A stretch of 64,000 nt of DNA. Origin: Mycobacterium gallinarum (GTDB lineage Bacteria > Actinomycetota > Actinomycetes > Mycobacteriales > Mycobacteriaceae). Position numbers and translations under genes: made by a program. Of this stretch, positions 1-9,797 are shown in pieces. The stretch lies in the NCBI RefSeq assembly GCF_010726765.1, contig NZ_AP022601.1:558001-622000 (forward strand). Direction: 5' to 3'. Every line of letters begins with the position of its first letter. Positions within the stretch are counted from its first letter, which is position 1. Under the pieces are notes generated by a model, which made no database searches, was not told the DNA's origin, and was given only the letters and a program-made list of their open reading frames with translations.

Positions 1-702
1 CCGATCGCGAAACTGGCTGCGATCGCTGCCGAATTCGACATCCCGATGCACAGCGACGCCGTTCAGGCGGTGGGTCAGATACCGGTCGACTTTGCTGCTA
101 GCGGACTGTCGGCGATGAGCATCGCCGGGCACAAATTCGGCGGGCCCACCGGCGTGGGGGCCTTGCTGTTGCGCCGCGACACGACCTGTGTGCCGTTGTT
201 GCACGGCGGGGGACAAGAACGCGATGTGCGTTCGGGTACACCGGATGTCGCCGGAGCCGTCGCCATGGCCGCCGCAGCGCGGATCGCGGTAGAAGGCCTG
301 GAAGCCAACAGCGTACGCGTCACCGAACTGCGCGACCGCCTGATCGACGGCGTGCTGTCGAGCATTGACGATGTGCACCTCAATGGTGCGACGGGCAGCG
401 ACCGCCTGCCCGGCAACACCCACTTCACATTCCGCGGCTGCGAAGGCGACTCGCTGCTGATGCTGTTGGATGCCAAAGGGGTTGAGTGCTCGACAGGTTC
501 GGCGTGCACCGCCGGAGTCGCCCAACCCTCCCACGTACTGATTGCGATGGGCGCCGACCCCGCCAGCGCTCGCGGTTCACTGCGACTGTCGTTGGGCCAC
601 ACCAGCACTGAATCCGATGTCGAGGCCGCTCTGGCAGTCCTGCCCGCCGCGGTCGAGCGGGCGCGACAGGCGGCGCTGGCCAGTTTGGGAGCGGCCGACT
701 AG
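1..702 (+). CDS. iscS: Cysteine desulfurase IscS/NifS-like, 3' part (5' end outside window)
   Basis: The reading frame is open from base 1, so the gene starts upstream and only the C-terminal 233 residues are visible. These enzymes use PLP to take sulfur from cysteine and hand it to tRNA thiolases and Fe-S assembly. The PLP lysine lies in AGHKFGG (codon 133-135), and the catalytic cysteine loop [10 protein letters not shown] carries the persulfide Cys at codon 505-507. The stop codon overlaps the start of mnmA by one base, which fits a sulfur donor co-translated with its tRNA thiolase acceptor. Family is certain; whether it also serves Fe-S assembly cannot be told from sequence. Confidence 0.93.
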   Translation, partial: PIAKLAAIAAEFDIPMHSDAVQAVGQIPVDFAASGLSAMSIAGHKFGGPTGVGALLLRRDTTCVPLLHGGGQERDVRSGTPDVAGAVAMAAAARIAVEGLEANSVRVTELRDRLIDGVLSSIDDVHLNGATGSDRLPGNTHFTFRGCEGDSLLMLLDAKGVECSTGSACTAGVAQPSHVLIAMGADPASARGSLRLSLGHTSTESDVEAALAVLPAAVERARQAALASLGAAD

Positions 703-1769
703 TGCGGGTGCTCGTAGCGATGAGCGGCGGCGTGGACTCCTCGGTCGCAGCCGCGAGGATGGTCGACGCCGGACACGACGTGGTGGGCGTGCACCTTGCG
801 CTGTCGTCGGCTCCCGGCACGTTGCGCACCGGATCGCGGGGCTGCTGCTCCAAGGAGGATGCCGGCGACGCCCGACGGGTCGCCGATGTGCTCGATATCC
901 CGTTCTACGTCTGGGATTTCGCAGATCGATTCAAGGAAGACGTGGTCGACGACTTTGTGTCGTCCTACGCGCGTGGTGAGACGCCGAATCCGTGCGTGCG
1001 GTGCAATGAGCGAATCAAGTTCTCCGCGTTGGCGGCTCGTGCGCTCGCGCTGGGGTTCGACGCCGTGGCAACGGGTCATTACGCGCGGCTGTCGGGCGGA
1101 CGGCTGCGTCGCGCCGTCGATGCCGACAAAGACCAGTCCTACGTCTTGGCGGTATTGACCGCCGAGCAGTTGCGCCACGCAGTGTTTCCCGTTGGTGACA
1201 CCCCCAAGCCGCAGATTCGTCGGGAGGCTGCGAGCCGGGGACTCGCCGTTGCCGAAAAGCCGGACAGCCACGACATCTGCTTCATTCCCTCCGGAGACAC
1301 GCGCGCATTTCTCGGCGCCCGAATCGGGGTCCGTCGCGGCACAGTCGTCGACTCCGGCGGAACGGTGCTCGCCGAGCACGACGGCGTGCACGGGTTCACC
1401 GTCGGCCAGCGCAAGGGCCTCGGCATCGCCGGACCCGGGGCCGACGGAAAGCCGCGATATGTCACCGGTATCGACGCCGAAACCGGCACGGTGCATGTCG
1501 GCAACGCCGCGGATCTCGACGTGTGGTCGCTGACCGGTGAACGGCCGGTGTTCACATCGGGCGACGCCCCGACCGGCCCGATGGAATGCCAGGTGCAGGT
1601 GCGCGCGCACGGTGGGGTCGGTGACGGCGTCGCCGAACTGCGCGACGGCCGCCTGGCCGTCGAGCTGCGCGCCCCGATTCGAGGCGTTGCAGCGGGGCAG
1701 ACGATGGTCCTCTACCGCCCCGATCCCGACGGCGACGAAGTGCTGGGTAGCGCGACCATCACGCGTTGA
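702..1769 (+). CDS. mnmA: tRNA-specific 2-thiouridylase MnmA
   Basis: MnmA adenylates U34 of Lys, Glu and Gln tRNAs and replaces O2 with sulfur from an IscS persulfide relay. The 355-residue protein has the PP-loop [10 protein letters not shown] at residues 8-17. The catalytic pair is Cys101 (in NPCVRCN) and Cys193 (in DICFI), and a C-terminal beta-barrel follows. It starts at GTG 702, sharing a base with the iscS TAG stop, which indicates translational coupling. Length is normal for the family. Two of its tRNA substrates (Gln, Glu) are encoded near 34.5 kb of the same window. Confidence 0.96.
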   Translation: MRVLVAMSGGVDSSVAAARMVDAGHDVVGVHLALSSAPGTLRTGSRGCCSKEDAGDARRVADVLDIPFYVWDFADRFKEDVVDDFVSSYARGETPNPCVRCNERIKFSALAARALALGFDAVATGHYARLSGGRLRRAVDADKDQSYVLAVLTAEQLRHAVFPVGDTPKPQIRREAASRGLAVAEKPDSHDICFIPSGDTRAFLGARIGVRRGTVVDSGGTVLAEHDGVHGFTVGQRKGLGIAGPGADGKPRYVTGIDAETGTVHVGNAADLDVWSLTGERPVFTSGDAPTGPMECQVQVRAHGGVGDGVAELRDGRLAVELRAPIRGVAAGQTMVLYRPDPDGDEVLGSATITR

Positions 1770-1775
1770 CGGCGA

Positions 1776-2417
1776 TCACTCCGGCACATTCCCGAGGATG
1801 TTCGTCATCACGATGTCGGGCACCGAGCCGGGGAAGTGACAGAAGGTGACCTCCACCATCACCACCGATTTGACGCGGTAGTCCCGTCCGCAGGCCCCCG
1901 ACCGCATCGTCAGGGTGTCTCTGCCGCTTGTCCATTCACCGACCAGCGCCGACCCCAAAGCGGTTGAGCCGCAAGTGTCGACTCGGCCGACGAGGCTATC
2001 GAAGGCGGCCCGGGCGCTCTCGGCGTCGCGATAGGCCGCCACGCCTTCTGAGATGAGGGCGCCGTCGGGGGGATTTTGGAACGTGGTCTTGTGGAACTCC
2101 TCCACGTCGGGGCCGAACGTCTGCGAGTCGGCGAATAGCCATTCACATTGCGGGGGAGCGCCTTTGACGAACGGTTCGACGTCGACAGGAATTTTGCCGT
2201 CCATGCTCGGGATGATCGAAAGGTCCTCGCCCGCCCCGGTGATCGCGCGCATCTGCGCTTGGTCGAGAACCACCGTCTCGACGTCGACCGGAGACAGCGA
2301 ATCGTCGTCGAGACCGGGGACCGCCCGCACCGCGGATCCGGTGATCGACTGCGTGCACCCCGCAACCAGAAGGGCCGCCACACCCGAGACCAGAAACGAC
2401 CTGGTCGCTTTGGGCAT
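1776..2417 (-). CDS. lpqA: LpqA-like lipoprotein with PknH-type sensor domain
   Basis: The start at 2417 is chosen over an upstream ATG at 2519 because a strong GGGGAGG precedes it and it opens directly into a lipoprotein signal: basic MPKATR, hydrophobic core, lipobox LVAGC with Cys21. The mature 193 residues resemble the extracellular sensor domain shared by PknH and several mycobacterial lipoproteins, with paired cysteines late in the chain that probably form disulfides. It should sit on the outer face of the plasma membrane. The ligand is unknown. It converges on mnmA and diverges from the MetE-core-like gene; position matches M. tuberculosis lpqA (Rv3016). Confidence 0.8.
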   Translation of the reverse strand: MPKATRSFLVSGVAALLVAGCTQSITGSAVRAVPGLDDDSLSPVDVETVVLDQAQMRAITGAGEDLSIIPSMDGKIPVDVEPFVKGAPPQCEWLFADSQTFGPDVEEFHKTTFQNPPDGALISEGVAAYRDAESARAAFDSLVGRVDTCGSTALGSALVGEWTSGRDTLTMRSGACGRDYRVKSVVMVEVTFCHFPGSVPDIVMTNILGNVPE

Positions 2418-2440
2418 GACCAACCTCCCCTTCCTGATCG

Positions 2441-2446
2441 AGACTA
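2441..2446 (-). promoter_or_regulatory. Probable -10 of lpqA
   Basis: TAGTCT on the minus strand, about 23 nt upstream of the lpqA start and its GGGGAGG ribosome site. No convincing -35 element is visible. Confidence 0.4.
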
Positions 2447-2457
2447 GCCCCATCGAA

Positions 2458-2463
2458 TACTGT
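2458..2463 (+). promoter_or_regulatory. Leaderless -10 of the MetE-core-like gene
   Basis: TACTGT ends 7 nt before the GTG at 2471 and there is no Shine-Dalgarno, so transcription probably starts at or next to the start codon. Confidence 0.55.
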
Positions 2464-2470
2464 TCACCGA

Positions 2471-3481
2471 GTGAGTGTTTTCGCCGCCGCCACCGGCATC
2501 GGATCATGGCCGGGCACATCGCCCCGCCAGGCCGCAGAAATCGTCGTCGGCGAATTGCACACCCTGCCGCATCTCGTAGAGCTGCCCGACCGCGGCGTTG
2601 GTGCAGACATCATCGGTCGGGCCGGTGCACTGCTGGTCGATATCGGGATCGACACCGTGCCGCGCGGTTACCGGATCGCCCCTGGCCGTAGCTCGGTGGT
2701 ACGCCGCGCCGTCAGCCTGCTCAACGAGGACCTCGACGCGCTGGAGGAGGCGTGGGAGAACGCCGGTCTGCGGGGCGGCAACCGCATCGTCAAAATTCAA
2801 GCCCCGGGCCCCATCACATTGGCGGCGCAGCTTGAGCTTTCCGGTGGACATCGCGCCATCACCGACGCGGGCGCGGTGCGCGACCTGGCCGCCTCGCTAG
2901 GGGAGGGCGTGGCGCAGCATCGGGCCGAGGTCGCCAGACGGTTGGACACCACGGTGGTGGTGCAGTTCGACGAGCCGCTGTTGCCCGCAGCGCTGCTCGG
3001 CCGTCTCACCGGGGTGACCAGTCTGTCGCCCGTGCATCCGGTCGATGAACCCATCGCGATCGGGCTGATCGACGACTGCATCGCGACCACGGGCGCCGAG
3101 GTGGTGTTGCACAGTTGCGCTGCCGATCTGCCGTGGAAGCTGTTGCAGCGCAGCGCTGTCCATGCGGTCTCGGTCGATGCGTCCACACTCTCCGCTGGCG
3201 ACCTCGACGGCATCGGCGAGTTCGTCGAAAGCGGACGCACCGTTCTGCTCGGGGCTGTGCCGTCGACCGCGCCCGCCACACGCCCGACGATCGAAGAAAT
3301 CGCCAGGGCAGCGGTCACCGTCACCGACCGACTCGGTTTCCCACGGTCGGTGCTGCGTGAGCGGATCGGCGTGACGCCCGCGTGCGGGCTGGCGGGGGCC
3401 ACCCCGGAATGGGCCCGGATCGCCATCGAACTCGCGCAGAAGGCGGCCGATGCGTTCGCCGAGGATCCGGACGCGATCTAA
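2471..3481 (+). CDS. MetE C-terminal-domain-like (core methionine synthase-like) protein
   Basis: This 336-residue single-barrel protein resembles the catalytic C-terminal half of cobalamin-independent methionine synthase and lacks the N-terminal folate-binding half. Residues that bind catalytic zinc in the family are kept: His214 and Cys216 in VVLHSC, and Cys305 in PACGLAG. The QFDEP motif is at 165-169. Zinc-thiolate chemistry such as methyl transfer to a thiol is therefore plausible, but substrate and methyl donor are unknown. It starts at GTG 2471 just after a leaderless -10. Its position matches Rv3015c. It should not be called metE, since half of that enzyme is missing. Confidence 0.75.
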   Translation: MSVFAAATGIGSWPGTSPRQAAEIVVGELHTLPHLVELPDRGVGADIIGRAGALLVDIGIDTVPRGYRIAPGRSSVVRRAVSLLNEDLDALEEAWENAGLRGGNRIVKIQAPGPITLAAQLELSGGHRAITDAGAVRDLAASLGEGVAQHRAEVARRLDTTVVVQFDEPLLPAALLGRLTGVTSLSPVHPVDEPIAIGLIDDCIATTGAEVVLHSCAADLPWKLLQRSAVHAVSVDASTLSAGDLDGIGEFVESGRTVLLGAVPSTAPATRPTIEEIARAAVTVTDRLGFPRSVLRERIGVTPACGLAGATPEWARIAIELAQKAADAFAEDPDAI

Positions 3482-3486
3482 GACAA

Positions 3487-3502
3487 GCAACTCAAAGGTT
3501 GC
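3487..3502. promoter_or_regulatory. Operator 1 (GCAAC-N6-GTTGC) for ArsR
   Basis: An inverted repeat overlapping the proposed -35 (TTGCAT 3499-3504) of the AHSA1-arsR promoter. The same arms with the same 6-nt gap recur 46 bp downstream, and both copies are preceded by GACAA. Confidence 0.6.
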
Positions 3503-3527
3503 ATGTCGACGCGGTCGTCGCTACCGT
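3499..3527 (+). promoter_or_regulatory. Promoter of the AHSA1-arsR operon
   Basis: The -35 TTGCAT (3499-3504), a 17-bp spacer and -10 TACCGT (3522-3527) predict a start near 3534, inside operator 2. Confidence 0.5.
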
Positions 3528-3532
3528 GACAA

Positions 3533-3548
3533 GCAACCAGGAGGTTGC
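3533..3548. promoter_or_regulatory. Operator 2 (GCAAC-N6-GTTGC) for ArsR, overlapping the ribosome site
   Basis: Second copy of the inverted repeat. It covers the predicted transcription start and the AGGAGG of the downstream gene, so repressor binding would block initiation. Confidence 0.6.
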
Positions 3549-3550
3549 AC

Positions 3551-4045
3551 ATGAATCCAGATCGGATCGAGAAGGAAGTTCTGTTGAAAGCCCCGCTGGA
3601 CCGAGTCTGGCGCGCAATCAGCGACGCCGACGAGTTCGGCAGGTGGTTCGGTGTGCGCTTCGACGGACCGTTCGAGCCGGGCACCTCGGTGATGGGGACG
3701 ATCACCCCGACGACGGTCGACGAGGATGTCGCCAAGGCGCAGCAGCCACACGCCGGAAAGGCGGACCCCTGGCACATCGTCGCGGTAGAACCGCAACGAC
3801 GGCTCGCATTCCGTTGGCATCCGTTCGGGGTCGAGGACGGCGCCGACTACGCGGACGAGCCGACGACTCTGGTCGAGTTCACCCTCGAAGACACCGTCGA
3901 CGGAGTGCTGCTGCGCATCGTCGAATCCGGTTTCGACGCCATCCCCGCTGAGCGCAGGCAGTCGGCGTTCGAGGGCAACAGCGAAGGCTGGTCGGCGCAG
4001 ACCGAATTGGTCCGCAAGTACCTGGCCCTCAGCGAGAAGGTATGA
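3551..4045 (+). CDS. AHSA1-type SRPBCC domain protein
   Basis: A 164-residue START/Bet v 1-like protein of the AHSA1 group. The N-terminal IEKEVLLKAPLDRVWRAISD, the central GRWFGVRF and a long C-terminal helix are typical. Such proteins have a hydrophobic cavity and bind or modify small lipophilic molecules; the bacterial members are not shown to act on Hsp90. ATG 3551 is chosen over TTG 3545 because AGGAGG lies 6 nt before it. Its stop overlaps the arsR start (ATGA). This pairing is a common autoregulated module, so the regulator probably senses the ligand or stress the protein handles. Confidence 0.85.
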   Translation: MNPDRIEKEVLLKAPLDRVWRAISDADEFGRWFGVRFDGPFEPGTSVMGTITPTTVDEDVAKAQQPHAGKADPWHIVAVEPQRRLAFRWHPFGVEDGADYADEPTTLVEFTLEDTVDGVLLRIVESGFDAIPAERRQSAFEGNSEGWSAQTELVRKYLALSEKV

Positions 4046-4368
4046 GTACGTCGGTCGTCGCCAGGGCGCCGTTGTTCGACGCCTTGGGCGACCCGAACCG
4101 CCTGCGCATCATCACCCGTCTGTGCGACGGCGGGCCGTGCTCGACGACCGAAGTCACCACGGTGGTATCTGTTAGCCGACAGGCGGCGACCAAGCATCTG
4201 TTGCTCCTGGAGACGGTGGGCTTGGTGAGCAGTCGGCGTCACGGTAGGGAACGAATCTGGCAGATGGAACCGAAGCCCCTTGCCGATGCCAGCGAATATC
4301 TGAATGCGTTGTCGCAACGATGGGACAAAGCAATTGACCGATTGCGAACTTTCGTCGACGATAAATAG
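4042..4368 (+). CDS. ArsR/SmtB-family transcriptional regulator
   Basis: A 108-residue winged-helix repressor whose recognition helix lies in STTEVTTVVSVSRQAATKH and whose wing is in SSRRHGRERIW. It starts inside the stop of the AHSA1 gene (ATGA), so the two are translationally coupled. No CXC or other obvious metal-binding cysteine cluster is present (one Cys pair only near DGGPCS), so metal sensing is not supported; it fits the SdpR-like autorepressor subgroup. The two GCAAC-N6-GTTGC repeats upstream of the operon are its likely operators. Confidence 0.87.
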   Translation: MSTSVVARAPLFDALGDPNRLRIITRLCDGGPCSTTEVTTVVSVSRQAATKHLLLLETVGLVSSRRHGRERIWQMEPKPLADASEYLNALSQRWDKAIDRLRTFVDDK

Positions 4369-4495
4369 CGGCCTGCGTCACGTTCTTCGCACGATCGCCG
4401 ACCAGATCCGCAACGCACGCCCGCCGCGTGCAACAATGCACCGACGACAACGTCGATTCATAGTCGATTCATATTTGCCACTCGCAGGAGAAATT

Positions 4496-5266
4496 GTGGC
4501 CCGACTCAGCCCGCGTCTCACCGCATGTGCCGGGGTGATCGCGGCGTTTCTCCTGCTAGGCGGGACCGCCACGGTGGCTGTCGCGGACCCGGGCGGCCCG
4601 CAATCCGATCGCGACAACAGTGTCGACCGTAGCAACGGCGACGGCAACGGACGCGGTGGGTCAGACCGCGGCGATGGAGACCGCGTCGGCAAGGGCGACG
4701 GTGACGGCGACCAGGGTGGTGTCGAGAGGCCGGAGGCCCGGTTCGGCTCAGGCCGTATCGACGGTGCCGACGTCGCCGAGTTGGCGCCGAGTCTGGCCGC
4801 GGGCTCGGGCAACGACGGCGCAGCATCGCGTTCGGCCGAAGGCGGCGCAAGCGTGTTCGGCGGTGTCGGCGCGGGGCGCACACCCGGTGGGTCCGGAATG
4901 GATCGCGCCGGTGTACCGAGCGCGCGGTTCGATCCTCCCCGCGTGACCTTCGGCAATGGCCGCACACCCGGCACGCAGCAGCGTGATTCCGAACCGCCAT
5001 GGCGGGCCCCGGTGGCCGAACCGGCGCCTGCGGCGCCGCCGCCACCTCCGCCCCCGGCCCCCGCGCCGGCGCCCGCGCCGTCATGGGTGGGCCGGATTCC
5101 GGCTGCGCCCGTGCTGACACAACAAATGGGTGAACCCCGACCGGCCGACTGGTCGGACCCGCTGTGGGGGGTCGCCGGGCTCCTGCTCATCCCGGCCGCA
5201 GGTGCTGTCCTCGGCTACCGGCAGGCACGCGCCGCGCACGCGGCGGAGAGACTACGTCCTTCGTAG
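4496..5266 (+). CDS. Secreted Gly/Asp-rich and Pro-rich protein with C-terminal membrane anchor
   Basis: No known family. GTG 4496 is preferred because AGGAG lies 5 nt upstream and the frame then opens with a signal peptide ending near AVA-DP; an earlier start would lie inside arsR. The mature 256-residue protein has a GD/GN-rich charged section, a low-complexity middle, a Pro/Ala run at about residues 178-200, a conserved-looking DPLWG and one membrane helix (VAGLLLIPAAGAVLGY), ending in a short basic tail. It should be anchored with most of its chain outside the cell. It overlaps the convergent acyl-CoA ligase by 15 bp. Confidence 0.65.
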   Translation: MARLSPRLTACAGVIAAFLLLGGTATVAVADPGGPQSDRDNSVDRSNGDGNGRGGSDRGDGDRVGKGDGDGDQGGVERPEARFGSGRIDGADVAELAPSLAAGSGNDGAASRSAEGGASVFGGVGAGRTPGGSGMDRAGVPSARFDPPRVTFGNGRTPGTQQRDSEPPWRAPVAEPAPAAPPPPPPPAPAPAPAPSWVGRIPAAPVLTQQMGEPRPADWSDPLWGVAGLLLIPAAGAVLGYRQARAAHAAERLRPS

Positions 5267-6859
5267 ATCCTTACGCAGGATCTTGCCTGACGCGGATTTC
5301 GGTATCGTCTCGATGAACTCCACCTGGCGGACCTTCTTGTACGGCGCCACCTGACCGGCGACGAACTCCATCACCTCGTCCGCGCTCAGCTCCTGCTCGG
5401 CCTGCTTGACCACGAAAGCCTTTGGCACCTCTTCGCCTTCGGCGTCGACAACTCCGATGACCGCCGCGTCGGCGATCCCGGGATGGCTGAGCAGCACAGC
5501 TTCGAGTTCGGCGGGGGGCACCTGGTAGCCCTTGTACTTGATCAGTTCCTTGAGCCGGTCGACGATGTACACGCAGCCGTTGGCATCGACCTGGGCGAGG
5601 TCGCCGGTGTGCAGCCAGCCGTTGTCATCGATCGTCTCCTTGGTGGCCGAGTCGTTGTTCAGGTAGCCCGCCATCACGTTCGGCCCCTTGAACCAGAGTT
5701 CGCCCGTCTCACTGAGACCCTCTGTGGGGACCTCGATTTCATCGCCCGTCTCGGGGTTGATGATTCTGGACGCGGCGTTGGACACCGTCCACCCCACCGA
5801 GCTCAACGGCGCGGCGCCCTTCACGTCATGCGCGCCCGCGTCGAACGGGGTGATGTGGCTGACGGGGCTCAGCTCGCTCATCCCGTAGCCCTGAACGACG
5901 CGACATCCCAATCGGTCGGCGACCGACTGGCCGAGATCGGCGTCCAGCGGGGCGGCGCCCGACATGACGACTTTCAGCGAGCCGAGGTCGTAATCGTCGA
6001 TCAGCGGATGCTTGGCCAGCGCGACGGCGACCGGCGGCGCGATGAACGCGATCGTGCACTTGTGGTTCGCGATGTTCGCCAGGAATTCGGTCAGATCGAA
6101 ACTCGGCATGATGACCAGGCGTGCGCGGGCGTGCAGGGCGGCGTTGAGCAACACCGTCATTCCGTAGATGTGGAAGAAGGGCAGCACGGCGATCACCACA
6201 TCGTCGGCGACCATGCCGTGCAGCGGTCGGATCTGCGCGACGTTGGCCACCAGGTTGCGGTGAGTCAGCATCACGCCCTTGGGGTTTCCGGTCGTGCCCG
6301 AGCTGTACGGCAGCACCGCAAGATGGGAGGACGGGGCGAAGCTGACGTCAGGTGCCGGCAGACCCGGCTTCATCAGATCGGCGGCGTTGGGATGGCCGGC
6401 GATCTCATGGCCCTCACCGTCCAGCACGACGAGATCGCTGTCGGCCAACCCGACCGCCGCGGCCGCTTCCTTCGCCTGGGCCAGCAGCGGTGTGACCGTC
6501 ACCAGCATCTTGGCGTTCGAATCGGTCAGCTGCTTGGCGATGTCCTTGGCGGTGAACAGCGCGTTGATGGTCGTGGCGGTGGCACCCGAGCGCAGGATGC
6601 CGTGGAACGCGACGGCGAATCCTGAACTGTTCGGAGACAGCAGCCCGACGACATCCCCGACGCCGATACCGCGCCCGGTCAGCGCACCGGCGAACGCGTC
6701 GACACGCGCGATCATTTCGCGGTAGGTGGTTTCCCGACCCGACTTCGCATCGACGAGGGCGATCTGGTCGAGGTCTTCCTCGGCGATGCGGTCGAACAGG
6801 AATTCGTAGACGCTGGAGGATGGGATATCGACTTCGGGGAATGGGCTCGCGAAGCTCAT
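5252..6859 (-). CDS. Acyl-CoA/4-coumarate-CoA ligase family protein (FadD-like)
   Basis: A 535-residue ANL-superfamily adenylating enzyme that should activate a carboxylic acid with ATP and join it to CoA. Motifs run in order: P-loop PYSSGTTGNPKG near residue 185, YGMSELSPVS, GELWFKGPNVMAGY, GWLHTGDLA, the hinge VDRLKELIKYKGYQ and the catalytic lysine in PKSASGKIL near the C terminus. It looks closest to plant-type 4-coumarate-CoA ligases, but aryl or fatty acyl substrate cannot be decided. It lies 34 bp downstream of the YjbR-like gene on the same strand and may share its transcript. Confidence 0.88.
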   Translation of the reverse strand: MSFASPFPEVDIPSSSVYEFLFDRIAEEDLDQIALVDAKSGRETTYREMIARVDAFAGALTGRGIGVGDVVGLLSPNSSGFAVAFHGILRSGATATTINALFTAKDIAKQLTDSNAKMLVTVTPLLAQAKEAAAAVGLADSDLVVLDGEGHEIAGHPNAADLMKPGLPAPDVSFAPSSHLAVLPYSSGTTGNPKGVMLTHRNLVANVAQIRPLHGMVADDVVIAVLPFFHIYGMTVLLNAALHARARLVIMPSFDLTEFLANIANHKCTIAFIAPPVAVALAKHPLIDDYDLGSLKVVMSGAAPLDADLGQSVADRLGCRVVQGYGMSELSPVSHITPFDAGAHDVKGAAPLSSVGWTVSNAASRIINPETGDEIEVPTEGLSETGELWFKGPNVMAGYLNNDSATKETIDDNGWLHTGDLAQVDANGCVYIVDRLKELIKYKGYQVPPAELEAVLLSHPGIADAAVIGVVDAEGEEVPKAFVVKQAEQELSADEVMEFVAGQVAPYKKVRQVEFIETIPKSASGKILRKDLRRT

Positions 6860-6893
6860 GGCCCTGATCGAACCATGACCGGCCGGTCGCGGG

Positions 6894-7301
6894 TCAAGCT
6901 TCGTCGAGTCGAGCGACGAGCTTCTTGGGTGCGGTCAACCGATACGACGCGTCGATCAGCTCGGTGACCTCCCGCCAATCGGGTTTCTTCGTCGCCGCGA
7001 GATTCAGGCCCAGCCAGCCTGCCGGGCCCAGGTAAGCGGGGAAGAAGAACCGATGATCGGCCTCGAGCGCGCGACGGTCGCTCTCGTCGACCTTGACCAA
7101 GATCGACTGCGGGTACTGGACATAGCCGGCACCCTTCGTCGCCGGTTTGACGCTGCCGCCGTACATCAAGAACATCTTCGTGACGAAGAACGACGGCCGG
7201 CCGTGCGACACCTTTTCGTACGCCTCGGGGAATTCGAGCGCGATCGTGCGCACCTTGGCCAGCGCCGGGTCGTCGTCGCGGAACATCACCGGATGTGGCA
7301 T
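6894..7301 (-). CDS. MmcQ/YjbR-like family protein
   Basis: A 135-residue protein of the YjbR/MmcQ fold, recognised by the N-terminal helix LEFPEAYEKVSHGRPSFFV and a beta-strand core with YPQSILVKVDES. Members are called DNA-binding on structural grounds only; real function is unknown. The ATG at 7301 follows a leaderless -10 (TACCCT) by 6 nt. The adenylating enzyme follows 34 bp downstream. Confidence 0.75.
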   Translation of the reverse strand: MPHPVMFRDDDPALAKVRTIALEFPEAYEKVSHGRPSFFVTKMFLMYGGSVKPATKGAGYVQYPQSILVKVDESDRRALEADHRFFFPAYLGPAGWLGLNLAATKKPDWREVTELIDASYRLTAPKKLVARLDEA

Positions 7302-7307
7302 GCGGTC

Positions 7308-7313
7308 AGGGTA
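7308..7313 (-). promoter_or_regulatory. Leaderless -10 of the YjbR-like gene
   Basis: Minus-strand TACCCT ends 6 nt before ATG 7301; no Shine-Dalgarno is present. Confidence 0.55.
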
Positions 7314-7357
7314 TCTGCCCCCGACGACGTGTCCGGGGCGATGTCTGAGCGCTCGGC

Positions 7358-9478
<2,121 letters not shown>

Positions 9479-9541
9479 GACGTACGCGTTTGTTGCCGCG
9501 CGGCACCGGGCACCCGACCGGTGACTGCGAAGGAGTTAGTG

Positions 9542-9796
9542 ATGGCGATCTGCGACACCTGTGGCAATGACTACGACAAAGCGTTCACCGTGACCTGGGG
9601 CGACGATAAGAGCGCGACTTTCGACAGTATCGAGTGTGCTGCGGCGCAATTGGCGCCGGAGTGCGCGCACTGCGGGTGCCGAATTCTGGGCCACGGCATC
9701 GAGACACCCGACGCGATCTTCTGCTGCGCCCACTGTGCGCGCAAGGACAGCAACGCTGACGTCAACGACCGTTACCCGGTGCCCGCGGGAGCCTGA
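9542..9796 (+). CDS. Small cysteine-rich metal-binding protein (metallothionein-like)
   Basis: The 84-residue protein has nine cysteines (4, 7, 32, 41, 44, 46, 61, 62, 65) and three nearby histidines (43, 51, 64) arranged as CDTC, IEC, CAHCGC, GHG and CCAHCA. This looks like a small zinc- or copper-binding protein of the prokaryotic metallothionein type, or a treble-clef-like zinc protein. ATG 9542 is chosen over GTG 9521 and 9539 because AGGAG (9531-9535) sits 6 nt before it. No metal-responsive regulator is adjacent. It converges on the ACT gene. The metal is inference. Confidence 0.65.
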   Translation: MAICDTCGNDYDKAFTVTWGDDKSATFDSIECAAAQLAPECAHCGCRILGHGIETPDAIFCCAHCARKDSNADVNDRYPVPAGA

Positions 9797-9797
9797 C

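Noticed and set aside
2418..2470. Possible B12 or SAM riboswitch before the MetE-core-like gene
   Set aside because: The gap to divergent lpqA is only 53 bp and the start appears leaderless, so no room for a riboswitch.
4304..4495. Earlier start for the secreted proline-rich protein
   Set aside because: It would begin inside arsR, place 64 non-family residues before an obvious signal peptide, and ignore AGGAG before GTG 4496.
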